Program-made: the position numbers and the translations under genes
Shown: positions 6,671 to 13,365 of the stretch, piece by piece
Numbering within the stretch: position 1 is the stretch's first letter
How the letters are laid out: each line of letters opens with the position of its first letter
The notes under the pieces: generated by a model
Seen by the model: only the letters and a program-made list of their open reading frames with translations
What the model was told of the DNA's origin: nothing
Databases searched by the model: none
Assembly (NCBI GenBank): GCA_007131625.1
Contig: SLQC01000019.1
Coordinates: 1-13,365, forward strand
Direction: 5' to 3'
DNA: 13,365 nucleotides
Source of the DNA: Balneolales bacterium
GTDB lineage: Bacteria; Bacteroidota; Rhodothermia; Balneolales; Natronogracilivirgulaceae

Positions 6671-8608
6671 ATGGCTGAATTATTGGTAGACAAAGAGCTC
6701 CAACAGTATGAAAAGGTTCATTCCAAAGTGTACTCATCACCGGAGAAAGTTTCGCAGGTTGTTGGCCGGGAAATTGCCAAACTGATCAGAAAGCGCCAGG
6801 AAGAGGGTCGAAATGCGGTTCTTGGACTGTCGACCGGTTCAACCCCGAAAAGTTTATATGCCGAACTGATTCACATGCATAAAGTAGATGGGCTTAGTTT
6901 CTCCAATGTCATCACATTCAACCTGGATGAATACTTTCCCATAAGCCCCGCCCAGGTACAAAGCTTTGTCCGTTTCATGAACAAGCAATTTTTCGATCAT
7001 GTAGATATTAGCAAAGAGAACATCCATATCCCCGACGGTACGATTGACCGGGAGGAGGTTTTTGAATTTTGTGCAAACTATGAACAGAAAATCCGTGATG
7101 CAGGTGGTATTGATATTCAAATACTGGGAATCGGCCGGACCGGACATATCGGATTCAATGAACCGGGTTCCTCCAAGGAATCGCGCACCAGACTGGTGAC
7201 GCTGGACAAAGTGACGCGGATTGATGCGGCAAGTGATTTTTTTGAGGAGGAGAATGTCCCCCGGAAAGCGATCACTATGGGGGTTGGAACCATCCTGGAA
7301 TCGCGTAGAATCATTCTATTGGCATTTGGTGCCGGAAAAGCCCAAGTCATAAAGCAGGCGGTGGAAGGTGATATTTCCGAATCGGTACCCGCTACTTTTT
7401 TACAGCTGCATCCCGACACCACCTTTTTTCTGGATAAGGACGCAAGCAGTGAATTGACCCGATTCAAGAATCCCTGGCTTGTCGGTTCCTGTGACTGGGA
7501 CAACAAGATGATTCGTTCCGGCGTGATCTGGCTGTGTCAAAAACTCGACAAACCGATTCTGAAACTGACCGACGAGGATTACACCGAAAACGGCCTTGGT
7601 GAGCTGGTAACCGAATGTGGTCCCGCGTACAATATCAATATCAAGATTTTCAACGATGTGCAACACACCATTACCGGATGGCCAGGCGGAAAGCCAAACG
7701 CCGATGATAGCAATCGTCCCGAACGCGCCAAACCGTTTCCGAAGCGGATTCTGGTTTTCAGTCCGCATCCCGACGATGATGTAATTTCGATGGGCGGTAC
7801 TTTTTTACGATTGATCGACCAGGGTCACGAAGTTCATGTCGGCTATCAGACTTCCGGAAATATCGCTGTGCTGGATGAAGATGCGCTTCGGTTTGCTGAT
7901 TTTGTTCGCGAATACGCCAATCAGTTCGATATCAGTTCCAATAAAGCAACCGATCTCTATGAAAAGATTGCATCTTTTCTCAAGGCCAAAAAACCTGGTG
8001 ATATCGATATTCCGGAGCTCCGTCAGATCAAAGGTATCGTTCGGCGCAGTGAAGCGAGAGCTGCTGCCAGGTACTGCAGCCTGCCTGATGAACAGATTCA
8101 TTTTATGGACATGCCTTTTTATGAAACCGGAATGGTGCAGAAAAAACCACTCGGGGAGGATGATATCCGGATTACCCGTGAGCTGTTGAACAAAGTTCAA
8201 CCTCATCAAGTGTATGCAGCCGGTGATCTGGGTGATCCACACGGAACACACAAGGTCTGCCTGGATGCAGTCATGCAAGCGATCCGGCAATCTGAAAAAG
8301 AGAATTGGCATGAAGACTGTTATGTCTGGTTATATCGCGGTGCATGGCACGAATGGGATGTAGATCAAATTGAAATGGCTGTGCCTATCAGCCCGGACGA
8401 ACTTGCACGCAAACGACGGGCGATCTTCAAACATCAGTCACAGAAAGACAATATTGCTTATCCGGGTAATGACAAACGCGAATTCTGGCAGCGGGCGGAA
8501 GACCGAAACCGCGGCACAGCGGAGTTGTATGACAAACTCGGGATGGCGGAATATGAAGCGATCGAAGCTTTTGTGCGCTGGATTCCCGGTGTGAAAGAAT
8601 TGCATTGA
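6671..8608 (+). CDS. nagB: Glucosamine-6-phosphate deaminase fused to an LmbE/PIG-L-type deacetylase domain
   Basis: A 645-aa two-domain cytoplasmic enzyme. Residues ~20-265 are NagB-like (glucosamine-6-phosphate to fructose-6-phosphate plus ammonia): GLSTGSTP (52-59), FNLDEY with D86 as the expected general base, GHIGFNEPGSS (158-168), AITMGVGTI (200-208). Residues ~358-640 are LmbE/PIG-L-like: SPHPDDD (364-370) and GDPHGTHK (521-528) supply the expected zinc ligands H366, D369 and H527 plus a second His, H524. The pairing suggests deacetylation and deamination of amino sugars by one polypeptide. The usual HPDDE is HPDDD here, and the residue equivalent to E. coli NagB Asp141 is Thr157. Long NagB proteins of this kind occur in Bacteroidota; the deacetylase substrate is not shown by sequence. 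ATG 6671 lacks a Shine-Dalgarno. A strong terminator follows. Confidence 0.92.
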   Translation: MAELLVDKELQQYEKVHSKVYSSPEKVSQVVGREIAKLIRKRQEEGRNAVLGLSTGSTPKSLYAELIHMHKVDGLSFSNVITFNLDEYFPISPAQVQSFVRFMNKQFFDHVDISKENIHIPDGTIDREEVFEFCANYEQKIRDAGGIDIQILGIGRTGHIGFNEPGSSKESRTRLVTLDKVTRIDAASDFFEEENVPRKAITMGVGTILESRRIILLAFGAGKAQVIKQAVEGDISESVPATFLQLHPDTTFFLDKDASSELTRFKNPWLVGSCDWDNKMIRSGVIWLCQKLDKPILKLTDEDYTENGLGELVTECGPAYNINIKIFNDVQHTITGWPGGKPNADDSNRPERAKPFPKRILVFSPHPDDDVISMGGTFLRLIDQGHEVHVGYQTSGNIAVLDEDALRFADFVREYANQFDISSNKATDLYEKIASFLKAKKPGDIDIPELRQIKGIVRRSEARAAARYCSLPDEQIHFMDMPFYETGMVQKKPLGEDDIRITRELLNKVQPHQVYAAGDLGDPHGTHKVCLDAVMQAIRQSEKENWHEDCYVWLYRGAWHEWDVDQIEMAVPISPDELARKRRAIFKHQSQKDNIAYPGNDKREFWQRAEDRNRGTAELYDKLGMAEYEAIEAFVRWIPGVKELH

Positions 8609-8680
8609 CGAGTGTTTCGAATTGGGCCCGTCAGCAGTTGTTTACAACGCATGAGCACGCAAACCCATGACATTTGACAG

Positions 8681-8714
8681 AACCAGGTCCGATTTATTTC
8701 AGGGCCGGTTTTTT
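8681..8714 (+). terminator. Intrinsic terminator of nagB
   Basis: AACC-A-GGTCC (8681-8690) pairs with GGGCC-GGTT (8702-8710) with one bulged A and one G-U pair, around an 11-base loop, and runs directly into T6. It lies 72 bases after the nagB stop and touches the 3' end of convergent rdgB. The opposite strand has no U-tract, so it serves nagB. Confidence 0.72.
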
Positions 8715-9330
8715 ATGGGTGATTCCAGGTCTTGCGCAAATCATCCAGGAATTTCTGTAGTGCACGACCACGATGACTGATCCGGTTCTTCTCATCAGCT
8801 TCTATTTCAGCAAAACTCTTTTTCATTCCATCCGGTAAAAACACCGGATCGTACCCGAACCCACCTTCACCACGCTCTTCTGTCAAAATCATCCCATTGC
8901 AAATTCCCTCGTAGAAACGGATCTCATCCCTGGCTATAAAGGCCAGAACGGTCCGGAACCGGGCGGTTCGCTGTACCGGATCCGTGATGTGTTCCATTTT
9001 AGCAAGAAGATTTTTGCGATTTTGAGCATCGTCAGCACCCGGCCCTGCAAACCGGGCCGAGTAAACACCGGGCCGTCCATCCAGCGCATCCACCTCCAGG
9101 CCGGTGTCGTCAGCCAGCGCCGGCAATCCGGTCAACTTTCGAACAAAACGGGCCTTGATCTCTGCATTTTCGTAAAGCGTGCTGCCGGTTTCGTCAATTG
9201 CCGAATCACCGGCCACATCTTTCAGTGACCGGACCTGCCATCCTTCTCTCTGCAGCAGGGCGTTTAATTCCTTCACTTTGGCGGGATTTCCGGTGGCCAG
9301 TACCAGAATCCGGTCATTGATTTGACTCAT
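8713..9330 (-). CDS. rdgB: XTP/dITP (non-canonical purine NTP) pyrophosphatase RdgB/HAM1
   Basis: A cytoplasmic house-cleaning enzyme that hydrolyses dITP, ITP and XTP to monophosphates, keeping deaminated purines out of nucleic acids. Its 205 aa is the usual length. Signatures are LATGNPAKVKE (11-21), the metal-site ADDTGLEVDALDG (73-85), GVYSARFAG (88-96), EGGFGYDP (155-162) and ISHRGRA (184-190). The ATG overlaps the stop of the PfkB-family gene by four bases (ATGA, 9327-9330), which implies translational coupling. The 3' end abuts the nagB terminator. Confidence 0.96.
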   Translation of the reverse strand: MSQINDRILVLATGNPAKVKELNALLQREGWQVRSLKDVAGDSAIDETGSTLYENAEIKARFVRKLTGLPALADDTGLEVDALDGRPGVYSARFAGPGADDAQNRKNLLAKMEHITDPVQRTARFRTVLAFIARDEIRFYEGICNGMILTEERGEGGFGYDPVFLPDGMKKSFAEIEADEKNRISHRGRALQKFLDDLRKTWNHP

Positions 9331-10244
9331 GACTTTGTTGGAATCACACTGAGTTTGCGGAACTCTTCATACCGGGCATCGACATCGTATCGGTTCAGCT
9401 TGCGAAAACTCTCAGCCCCGAACTGCTCCACACAAAAACTGGCCATCACGGACCCGTAGATGACAGCACGTCGCAAATTCTCCCTGTTTATCTTGTCGGA
9501 CCACGAAAGCCAACCTGCAAAACCACCCATGAAAGTATCTCCCGCGCCGGTAGGATCCACGATTTTCGACAAAGGGTAAGCCGGAGCGGAAAACATGTCG
9601 TAGTCGGAGTAAAGATTCGCACCGTGCTCGCCTTTTTTAATGATCAGGTACTTTGGGCCTTTTGCACGAATTTTTTTGGCGCATGTAACCAGATTCGTTT
9701 CACCGGACAGCTCCCGCGCTTCCTCGTCGTTGATGATCAACACATCTACACGGCTGATGGTCTCTTCCAGGGCTTCCCGGGCTCCTGTAATCCAGAAATT
9801 CATAGTGTCGCAAATAGTCAACTGAGGCTGGGTGACTTGATCGAGCACTTTAAGTTGCAACTCTGGAGCGATATTACCGAGGCAGACGATGCGGCTTCCC
9901 TTGTACACATCGGGAATGACCGGGTCAAAATGCTCGAAGACATTGAGTTGCGTATCCAGCGTATCCCGGAAGTTCATATTTTCGTGATAACGGCCTTTCC
10001 AGAAAAAAGTACGGCCGCCCTCATCCTTTTTAAATCCCTCAAGATCCACTCCTTTATCCTTGAAATACTGCAGGTCCATATCATCAAAATCGTTACCGAC
10101 CGTACCGACAAGCCGGACAATATTGGAGAAAAACCGCGATGCAAAGGATATATAGGTTGCTGATCCGCCAAGGGTGCGATCCACTTTGCCTGCCGGAGAC
10201 TCAATGCTGTCGTATGCTACAGAACCAACTACAAGTACACTCAT
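9327..10244 (-). CDS. PfkB-family (ribokinase-like) sugar or nucleoside kinase
   Basis: A 305-aa ATP-dependent kinase of the PfkB fold. It shows the N-terminal VGSVAYD strand (6-12), GGSATY (26-31) as the substrate-side Gly-rich motif, INDEEA (171-176) and the C-terminal signature DPTGAGDTFMGGF (230-242), with D236 the catalytic base. An upstream in-frame start at 10304 would add 20 residues unlike the family, so I use ATG 10244 (MSVLVVG). The substrate cannot be fixed from sequence; ribokinase, adenosine kinase and fructokinase relatives all share these motifs. The four-base overlap with rdgB hints at a nucleoside or nucleotide-linked role, which is inference only. Confidence 0.9.
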   Translation of the reverse strand: MSVLVVGSVAYDSIESPAGKVDRTLGGSATYISFASRFFSNIVRLVGTVGNDFDDMDLQYFKDKGVDLEGFKKDEGGRTFFWKGRYHENMNFRDTLDTQLNVFEHFDPVIPDVYKGSRIVCLGNIAPELQLKVLDQVTQPQLTICDTMNFWITGAREALEETISRVDVLIINDEEARELSGETNLVTCAKKIRAKGPKYLIIKKGEHGANLYSDYDMFSAPAYPLSKIVDPTGAGDTFMGGFAGWLSWSDKINRENLRRAVIYGSVMASFCVEQFGAESFRKLNRYDVDARYEEFRKLSVIPTKS

Positions 10245-10263
10245 AAAATAAAGTTTATTATGT

Positions 10264-10295
10264 GAATAATTACTAATAAATATGCGAAGATACAA
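10264..10295 (-). promoter_or_regulatory. Possible promoter of the PfkB-family kinase-rdgB operon
   Basis: On the minus strand, TTG (10295-10293) is followed 20 bases later by TAATTATTC (10272-10264), a partial match to the Bacteroidota -33/-7 pair with good spacing, 19 bases before ATG 10244. The TAATTATT core also precedes serA. Confidence 0.32.
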
Positions 10296-10367
10296 CTTTA
10301 TCACACTTCAGGGAACCGCAATTTCGACAGGAATATCTGATCCCGGAGCTTCGAAAAAAACTGCGTT

Positions 10368-10455
10368 CGGACCGGATATTTTGCGGGCACGAACCGGATG
10401 CGTTTTCACTTCTGATGAATGGGGAGATGGTCCGAACCGGTATGGTACGAACCGG
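10368..10455. repeat. Cluster of four CGRACCGG octamers
   Basis: CGGACCGG at 10368 and CGAACCGG at 10390, 10433 and 10448, all in one orientation, with start-to-start distances of 22, 43 and 15. The last copy contains the palindrome AACCGGTT (10450-10457). They lie upstream of the kinase-rdgB operon, so iterated binding sites are possible. Confidence 0.55.
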
Positions 10456-10474
10456 TTTCGATTAACTATATCAC

Positions 10475-10537
10475 AAAAAAATGAATGTTAACTGAGGAAA
10501 TGTCTGAAGCATAATATAACTCTGTTTATTTCCTCAG
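10475..10537 (-). terminator. Possible sulfatase terminator (10-bp inverted repeat plus T-run)
   Basis: CTGAGGAAAT (10492-10501) and ATTTCCTCAG (10528-10537) form a perfect 10-bp inverted repeat 13 bases past the sulfatase stop. Read on the minus strand, a run of seven T (10481-10475) follows ten bases after the stem. The 26-base loop and the gap before the T-run make it a non-ideal terminator. Confidence 0.42.
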
Positions 10538-10549
10538 ATATCCGGTTGA

Positions 10550-12106
10550 TCAAGGGTCAAATAAATGATTTGGAATGTTGGGCACCGGTGCTTCCACTTC
10601 CTCTACCCACTTTTCCAATTCTGCCAGCAACGCTTCGGCTATATCCGGATGCACTTCAGATAAATCATGCTGTTCCGAAATATCCTCTTTTACATTGAAT
10701 AACTCGAAGCGTTCATATTCATAGTAGTTGATCAGTTTATAATCTCCCTGCATAATGACCGACAGTGGAACTGCCCTCCAGTAGTTCTCTGGTCCATCAT
10801 GGACAGGTAAAACACTATCTGACCCACCCCCACCCAGATAAAGAGGGAAATGAAAAAACATAGATCGATTGCGATCAAACTGATCCTCCTCACCTCTTAA
10901 AATAGGCAAAATGGAAGCCCCGTCTACCGGCTGCGACTCCGGTAGCGGCAACGATGCCATTTCAGCAAAAGTCGGCATCAGATCCACTCCATTGACAGCA
11001 ATATCACTATAGCTGCCCGGCTGAATTACTTCCGGCCACCGCACAGCAAACGGAGTACGAATCCCTCCTTCATAAAATGTTCCTTTGCCCGCCCGTAACG
11101 GATAATTTGATGTGTAATCTGACAATCCACCATTATCGGAGGTGAAAATTACCATTGTATTTTCCTCCAACTGCAAGGCTTTCAAAGCCGCAAGTACCCG
11201 GCCCGTACTGATATCCAGCTGCTCGATCATGGCCGCATATACTGCCGGATCAAAGTACTCGGCCTCCTTTCGCAGCACTTCAAATGCTTCCGGATCAAAA
11301 TCCCCGCTGTTGTCATATCCCCCCAGTTTTTCAGCAAAATATGCAATGCGTTCTTTGCGGGCTACCAGGGGTAAATGCGGCTCCCAGTGAGACAGATACA
11401 GGAAAAACGGCTGATTCCGATTCTCATGCATGAAATCGATCGCCGCATCGGTCAACCGCTCGGCTACCGTTTCATCTTCATAATAACGCTTTTCCTGTCC
11501 ATACAAATTGGTGATAAAATTGATTGTCCCATCGGCCGAAGAGATATCAAATCCCTGGTTATCATCACCTATATGCCACTTTCCCAGCCGGGCCGATACA
11601 TAGCCACCTCGTTTCAGCATTTCCGCAAGAGATTCAAATTCCGGATCAACATGATTCACACTTACATCAAAAGATCCAAAAAACGACTCGTCGGCATCAT
11701 GTGTCGGGGTCTTCCAGCGCATATTTGAGATAGCTCCTCCCCTGGAGTACCCTTGCGGGATATACACCTTGTGACGGGGCGAATACATGCCGGTTAAAAG
11801 GCTGGCCCGAGTCGGAGCGCAGTTCGCCGCCGAAGGATAAAACCGGCTCAGTACCATACCCTCTTCAGCCAGTCGGTTAATGTTAGGTGTCTCGTAGAAT
11901 TCTGAATTCTCCAGTCCCTTATACCCGGCATCTGACCATGCCATGTCATCGGCAAAAATGATGATGATATTCGGCTTGTCTGCTTGACCCGGCTTTTCAT
12001 CTGAACTTTTCAACTCAGCGAGAGCCGTATTCAGTTTCATGCAAAACAAAAGCGTAATACAACCGATGATCAATATGGCTTTCCAATGTATCGTACACAT
12101 ATTCAT
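10550..12106 (-). CDS. Exported sulfatase (type I, formylglycine-dependent)
   Basis: A 518-aa sulfatase of the alkaline-phosphatase superfamily that should hydrolyse sulfate esters outside the cytoplasm. Residues 1-30 form a signal peptide (hydrophobic core 11-22, likely cleavage after ALA at 30). Metal ligands are D53-D54 (FADD) and D324-N325 (FTSDNGG). CAPTRASLLTG starts at C96, the Cys converted to formylglycine in the CxPxR motif. GKWHIG (175-180) gives K176 and H178, WEPH gives H244, and GKGTFYEGG gives K341. It is complete, with a near-typical length. The substrate is not readable. An ATG two codons in (12100) is an alternative start; neither has a Shine-Dalgarno. A second sulfatase lies 120 bp upstream on the same strand. 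Activation needs a formylglycine-generating enzyme, not seen here. Confidence 0.94.
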   Translation of the reverse strand: MNMCTIHWKAILIIGCITLLFCMKLNTALAELKSSDEKPGQADKPNIIIIFADDMAWSDAGYKGLENSEFYETPNINRLAEEGMVLSRFYPSAANCAPTRASLLTGMYSPRHKVYIPQGYSRGGAISNMRWKTPTHDADESFFGSFDVSVNHVDPEFESLAEMLKRGGYVSARLGKWHIGDDNQGFDISSADGTINFITNLYGQEKRYYEDETVAERLTDAAIDFMHENRNQPFFLYLSHWEPHLPLVARKERIAYFAEKLGGYDNSGDFDPEAFEVLRKEAEYFDPAVYAAMIEQLDISTGRVLAALKALQLEENTMVIFTSDNGGLSDYTSNYPLRAGKGTFYEGGIRTPFAVRWPEVIQPGSYSDIAVNGVDLMPTFAEMASLPLPESQPVDGASILPILRGEEDQFDRNRSMFFHFPLYLGGGGSDSVLPVHDGPENYWRAVPLSVIMQGDYKLINYYEYERFELFNVKEDISEQHDLSEVHPDIAEALLAELEKWVEEVEAPVPNIPNHLFDP

Positions 12107-12121
12107 CTGTTTAATAGTTGA

Positions 12122-12137
12122 ATGTTACATGTAACAT
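12122..12137. promoter_or_regulatory. 16-bp perfect palindrome upstream of sulfatase
   Basis: ATGTTACATGTAACAT reads identically on both strands and lies 16-31 bases before the sulfatase start at 12106. A dimeric repressor or activator site overlapping the promoter or leader is the simplest reading. No T-run follows on the minus strand, so it is unlikely to terminate the upstream sulfatase transcript. Confidence 0.5.
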
Positions 12138-12226
12138 GGTGCACCCGCGTTCATCACTTGCCCGAAATCAGGTTATGTAGCCAGATTGATTCATTTGTTT
12201 CATTGGCTGGGATTGATTTTATATAA

Positions 12227-13365
12227 TCAGGGCACCACTAACGGATAATGCTCATTCTCTGTCCGTGCGGTTCGAAACAGCTCTTCGACCCGGGTGACGA
12301 TATCCGGATTTTGGGCGGACAGGTCATTCTCCTCTCCGATATCCACGGAAAGATCATACAGTTCTGTGGGTTGGTCGAAGTTATTTCGCACCGCTTTCCA
12401 ATCTCCCATACGTACCGCCTGTTTGGATTGATCGCCGTGCAAGAATTCCCAGTACAAATATTCCGGATCCTGTTGGGGACGGTTTAACAGTGCGTTTACC
12501 ATGGAGATGCCATCGGTGGATTGCGGTGCGTCGGTTCGGGCCAGTTCGGCAGCCGTAGGCATAAAGTCCCACATCGACCACACCTGGTCACTCACCTGGC
12601 CCGCCGGGACTGCTCCGGGCATCCAGGCGATCATCGGCACACGAATTCCACCTTCGTATAGATCACGTTTGCCACCCCGGAAGGGGCCGCCACTGTTGAA
12701 ATATTCCGGATCATAGCCCCCTGAGTTATGAGGACCGTTATCACTGGTAAACAGTACCAGTGTGTTTTCATCTATCCCCAGTTCTTGCAGAAGGTCAAGA
12801 AGCCGGCCGATATCCCGGTCCATACGTGTCACCATCGCTGCATATGTGGCAAGCGGTTTTTCGGTTCCGATATATCTGGGGTGGGCGTCAACGGGAAAAG
12901 GAATTTCATCAAAAATGCTATTACCATCTTCATCAAGGTATTCTTGCAGTGAATCATCCGGGACCGTCAATTCTGCATGAGGTATCTGCAGTGCCAGGTA
13001 TAAGAAAAAAGGGCCTTCCCGATTAGCCTTGACAAACCATTCGGCCTCCTGCATATCCAGATCGTGTGAATACTGAGTCTGTTTCCTTTGCGGACTATAT
13101 TCGGGCTCAAACGGATACACTTTCCATTCAAGAAACACATCCAGCACATCCCTGTTACCGGTGAGAATTACACGATTTTGATTGCGCCAAACCCATTCCG
13201 GGTAATAGGTATGCGCCCGGCGTTGATTCAGAAATCCCCAAAAATAGTCAAAACCTTTCAAGTTGGGAATGCCGGTGGTACCCGCTTCTCCAAGGCCCCA
13301 CTTACCGATAAGTCCGTTAGTATAACCGGCCTGTTGCAACACTTCAGCTACAGTGGTATCATTGG
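12227..13365 (-). CDS. Second sulfatase, C-terminal part (5' truncated by window edge)
   Basis: An arylsulfatase-type enzyme of the same superfamily as its neighbour but clearly a different paralogue. The frame stays open to the window end (residues before the GTG at 13342 read NDTTVAEVLQQAGY), so that GTG is internal and the true start lies outside. The visible part has LIGKWGLG, where the usual GKWH His is Gly, the FDYFWGFLNQ block, IPHAEL, FTSDNGPH (metal-ligand Asp at 12740-12742), GGKRDLYEGGIRVP and a C-terminal region with KAVR and TELYDL. The first metal ligands and the CxPxR formylglycine motif are in the missing N-terminus, so catalytic competence cannot be judged. It is likely transcribed toward the next sulfatase, with 120 bp between them. 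Confidence 0.92.
   Translation of the reverse strand, partial: NDTTVAEVLQQAGYTNGLIGKWGLGEAGTTGIPNLKGFDYFWGFLNQRRAHTYYPEWVWRNQNRVILTGNRDVLDVFLEWKVYPFEPEYSPQRKQTQYSHDLDMQEAEWFVKANREGPFFLYLALQIPHAELTVPDDSLQEYLDEDGNSIFDEIPFPVDAHPRYIGTEKPLATYAAMVTRMDRDIGRLLDLLQELGIDENTLVLFTSDNGPHNSGGYDPEYFNSGGPFRGGKRDLYEGGIRVPMIAWMPGAVPAGQVSDQVWSMWDFMPTAAELARTDAPQSTDGISMVNALLNRPQQDPEYLYWEFLHGDQSKQAVRMGDWKAVRNNFDQPTELYDLSVDIGEENDLSAQNPDIVTRVEELFRTARTENEHYPLVVP

Larger units (their letters stand above)
10245..10549. other. Intergenic spacer between the PfkB-family and sulfatase genes
   Basis: 305 bases between two same-strand genes. The part nearest the kinase is AT-rich and should hold its promoter. The middle has four CGRACCGG octamers, and the part nearest the sulfatase stop has a 10-bp inverted repeat. 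A 69-codon plus-strand frame (10282-10491) has no recognisable protein character. Confidence 0.6.

Noticed and set aside
10282..10491. 69-codon plus-strand frame in the kinase/sulfatase spacer
   Set aside because: It runs through the CGRACCGG repeats, is opposite the likely kinase promoter, and has no protein-like pattern.

Overview
The window looks like chromosomal DNA from the Bacteroidota/Balneolota/Rhodothermota side of the bacterial tree. This is inferred from protein style and gene structure; no taxonomic marker gene is present. Starts mostly lack a Shine-Dalgarno sequence and follow AT-rich leaders. There is a long deaminase-deacetylase fusion of the NagB-LmbE kind, a SppA with a large extra N-terminal domain, and a pair of exported sulfatases. 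Most genes are core functions. I see no transposase, integrase, phage gene, tRNA, rRNA or CRISPR array.

Layout. 1-910 (+): the 3' end of purF (purine synthesis), then engB (ribosome-assembly GTPase). 1034-2620 (+): serA (serine synthesis), convergent with sppA at 2745-5231 (-). The serA/sppA junction carries a 30-base, in-frame echo of the serA 3' end and a GC-rich hairpin. 5232-5684: AT-rich divergent spacer. 5685-6239 (+): an OmpA-type peptidoglycan-binding lipoprotein with an Ala-Pro linker encoded by a hexanucleotide repeat. 6240-6670: a non-coding stretch rich in short direct and inverted repeats. 6671-8608 (+): the fused glucosamine-6-phosphate deaminase/LmbE-type deacetylase, ending in a convincing intrinsic terminator. 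8713-10244 (-): a PfkB-family kinase and rdgB overlapping by four bases. 10245-10549: a spacer with four CGRACCGG octamers and an inverted repeat. 10550-13365 (-): two sulfatase genes, the upstream one cut by the window edge, separated by 120 bp that hold a perfect 16-bp palindrome.

How the genes fit together. purF, the PfkB kinase and rdgB concern nucleotide supply and sanitation. serA feeds amino-acid and one-carbon metabolism. sppA and the OmpA lipoprotein belong to the envelope. The NagB-LmbE fusion handles amino sugars, and the sulfatases desulfate external or periplasmic sulfated substrates. No SusC/SusD pair, glycoside hydrolase or sulfatase-maturing enzyme is in view, so calling this a polysaccharide utilisation locus would go beyond the sequence.

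The points most worth a second look are the SppA architecture, the deaminase-deacetylase fusion with an altered active-site position, the serA 3' echo, the palindrome before the sulfatase, and the repeat-bearing spacers. I found no clear candidate for a wholly new multi-gene system.
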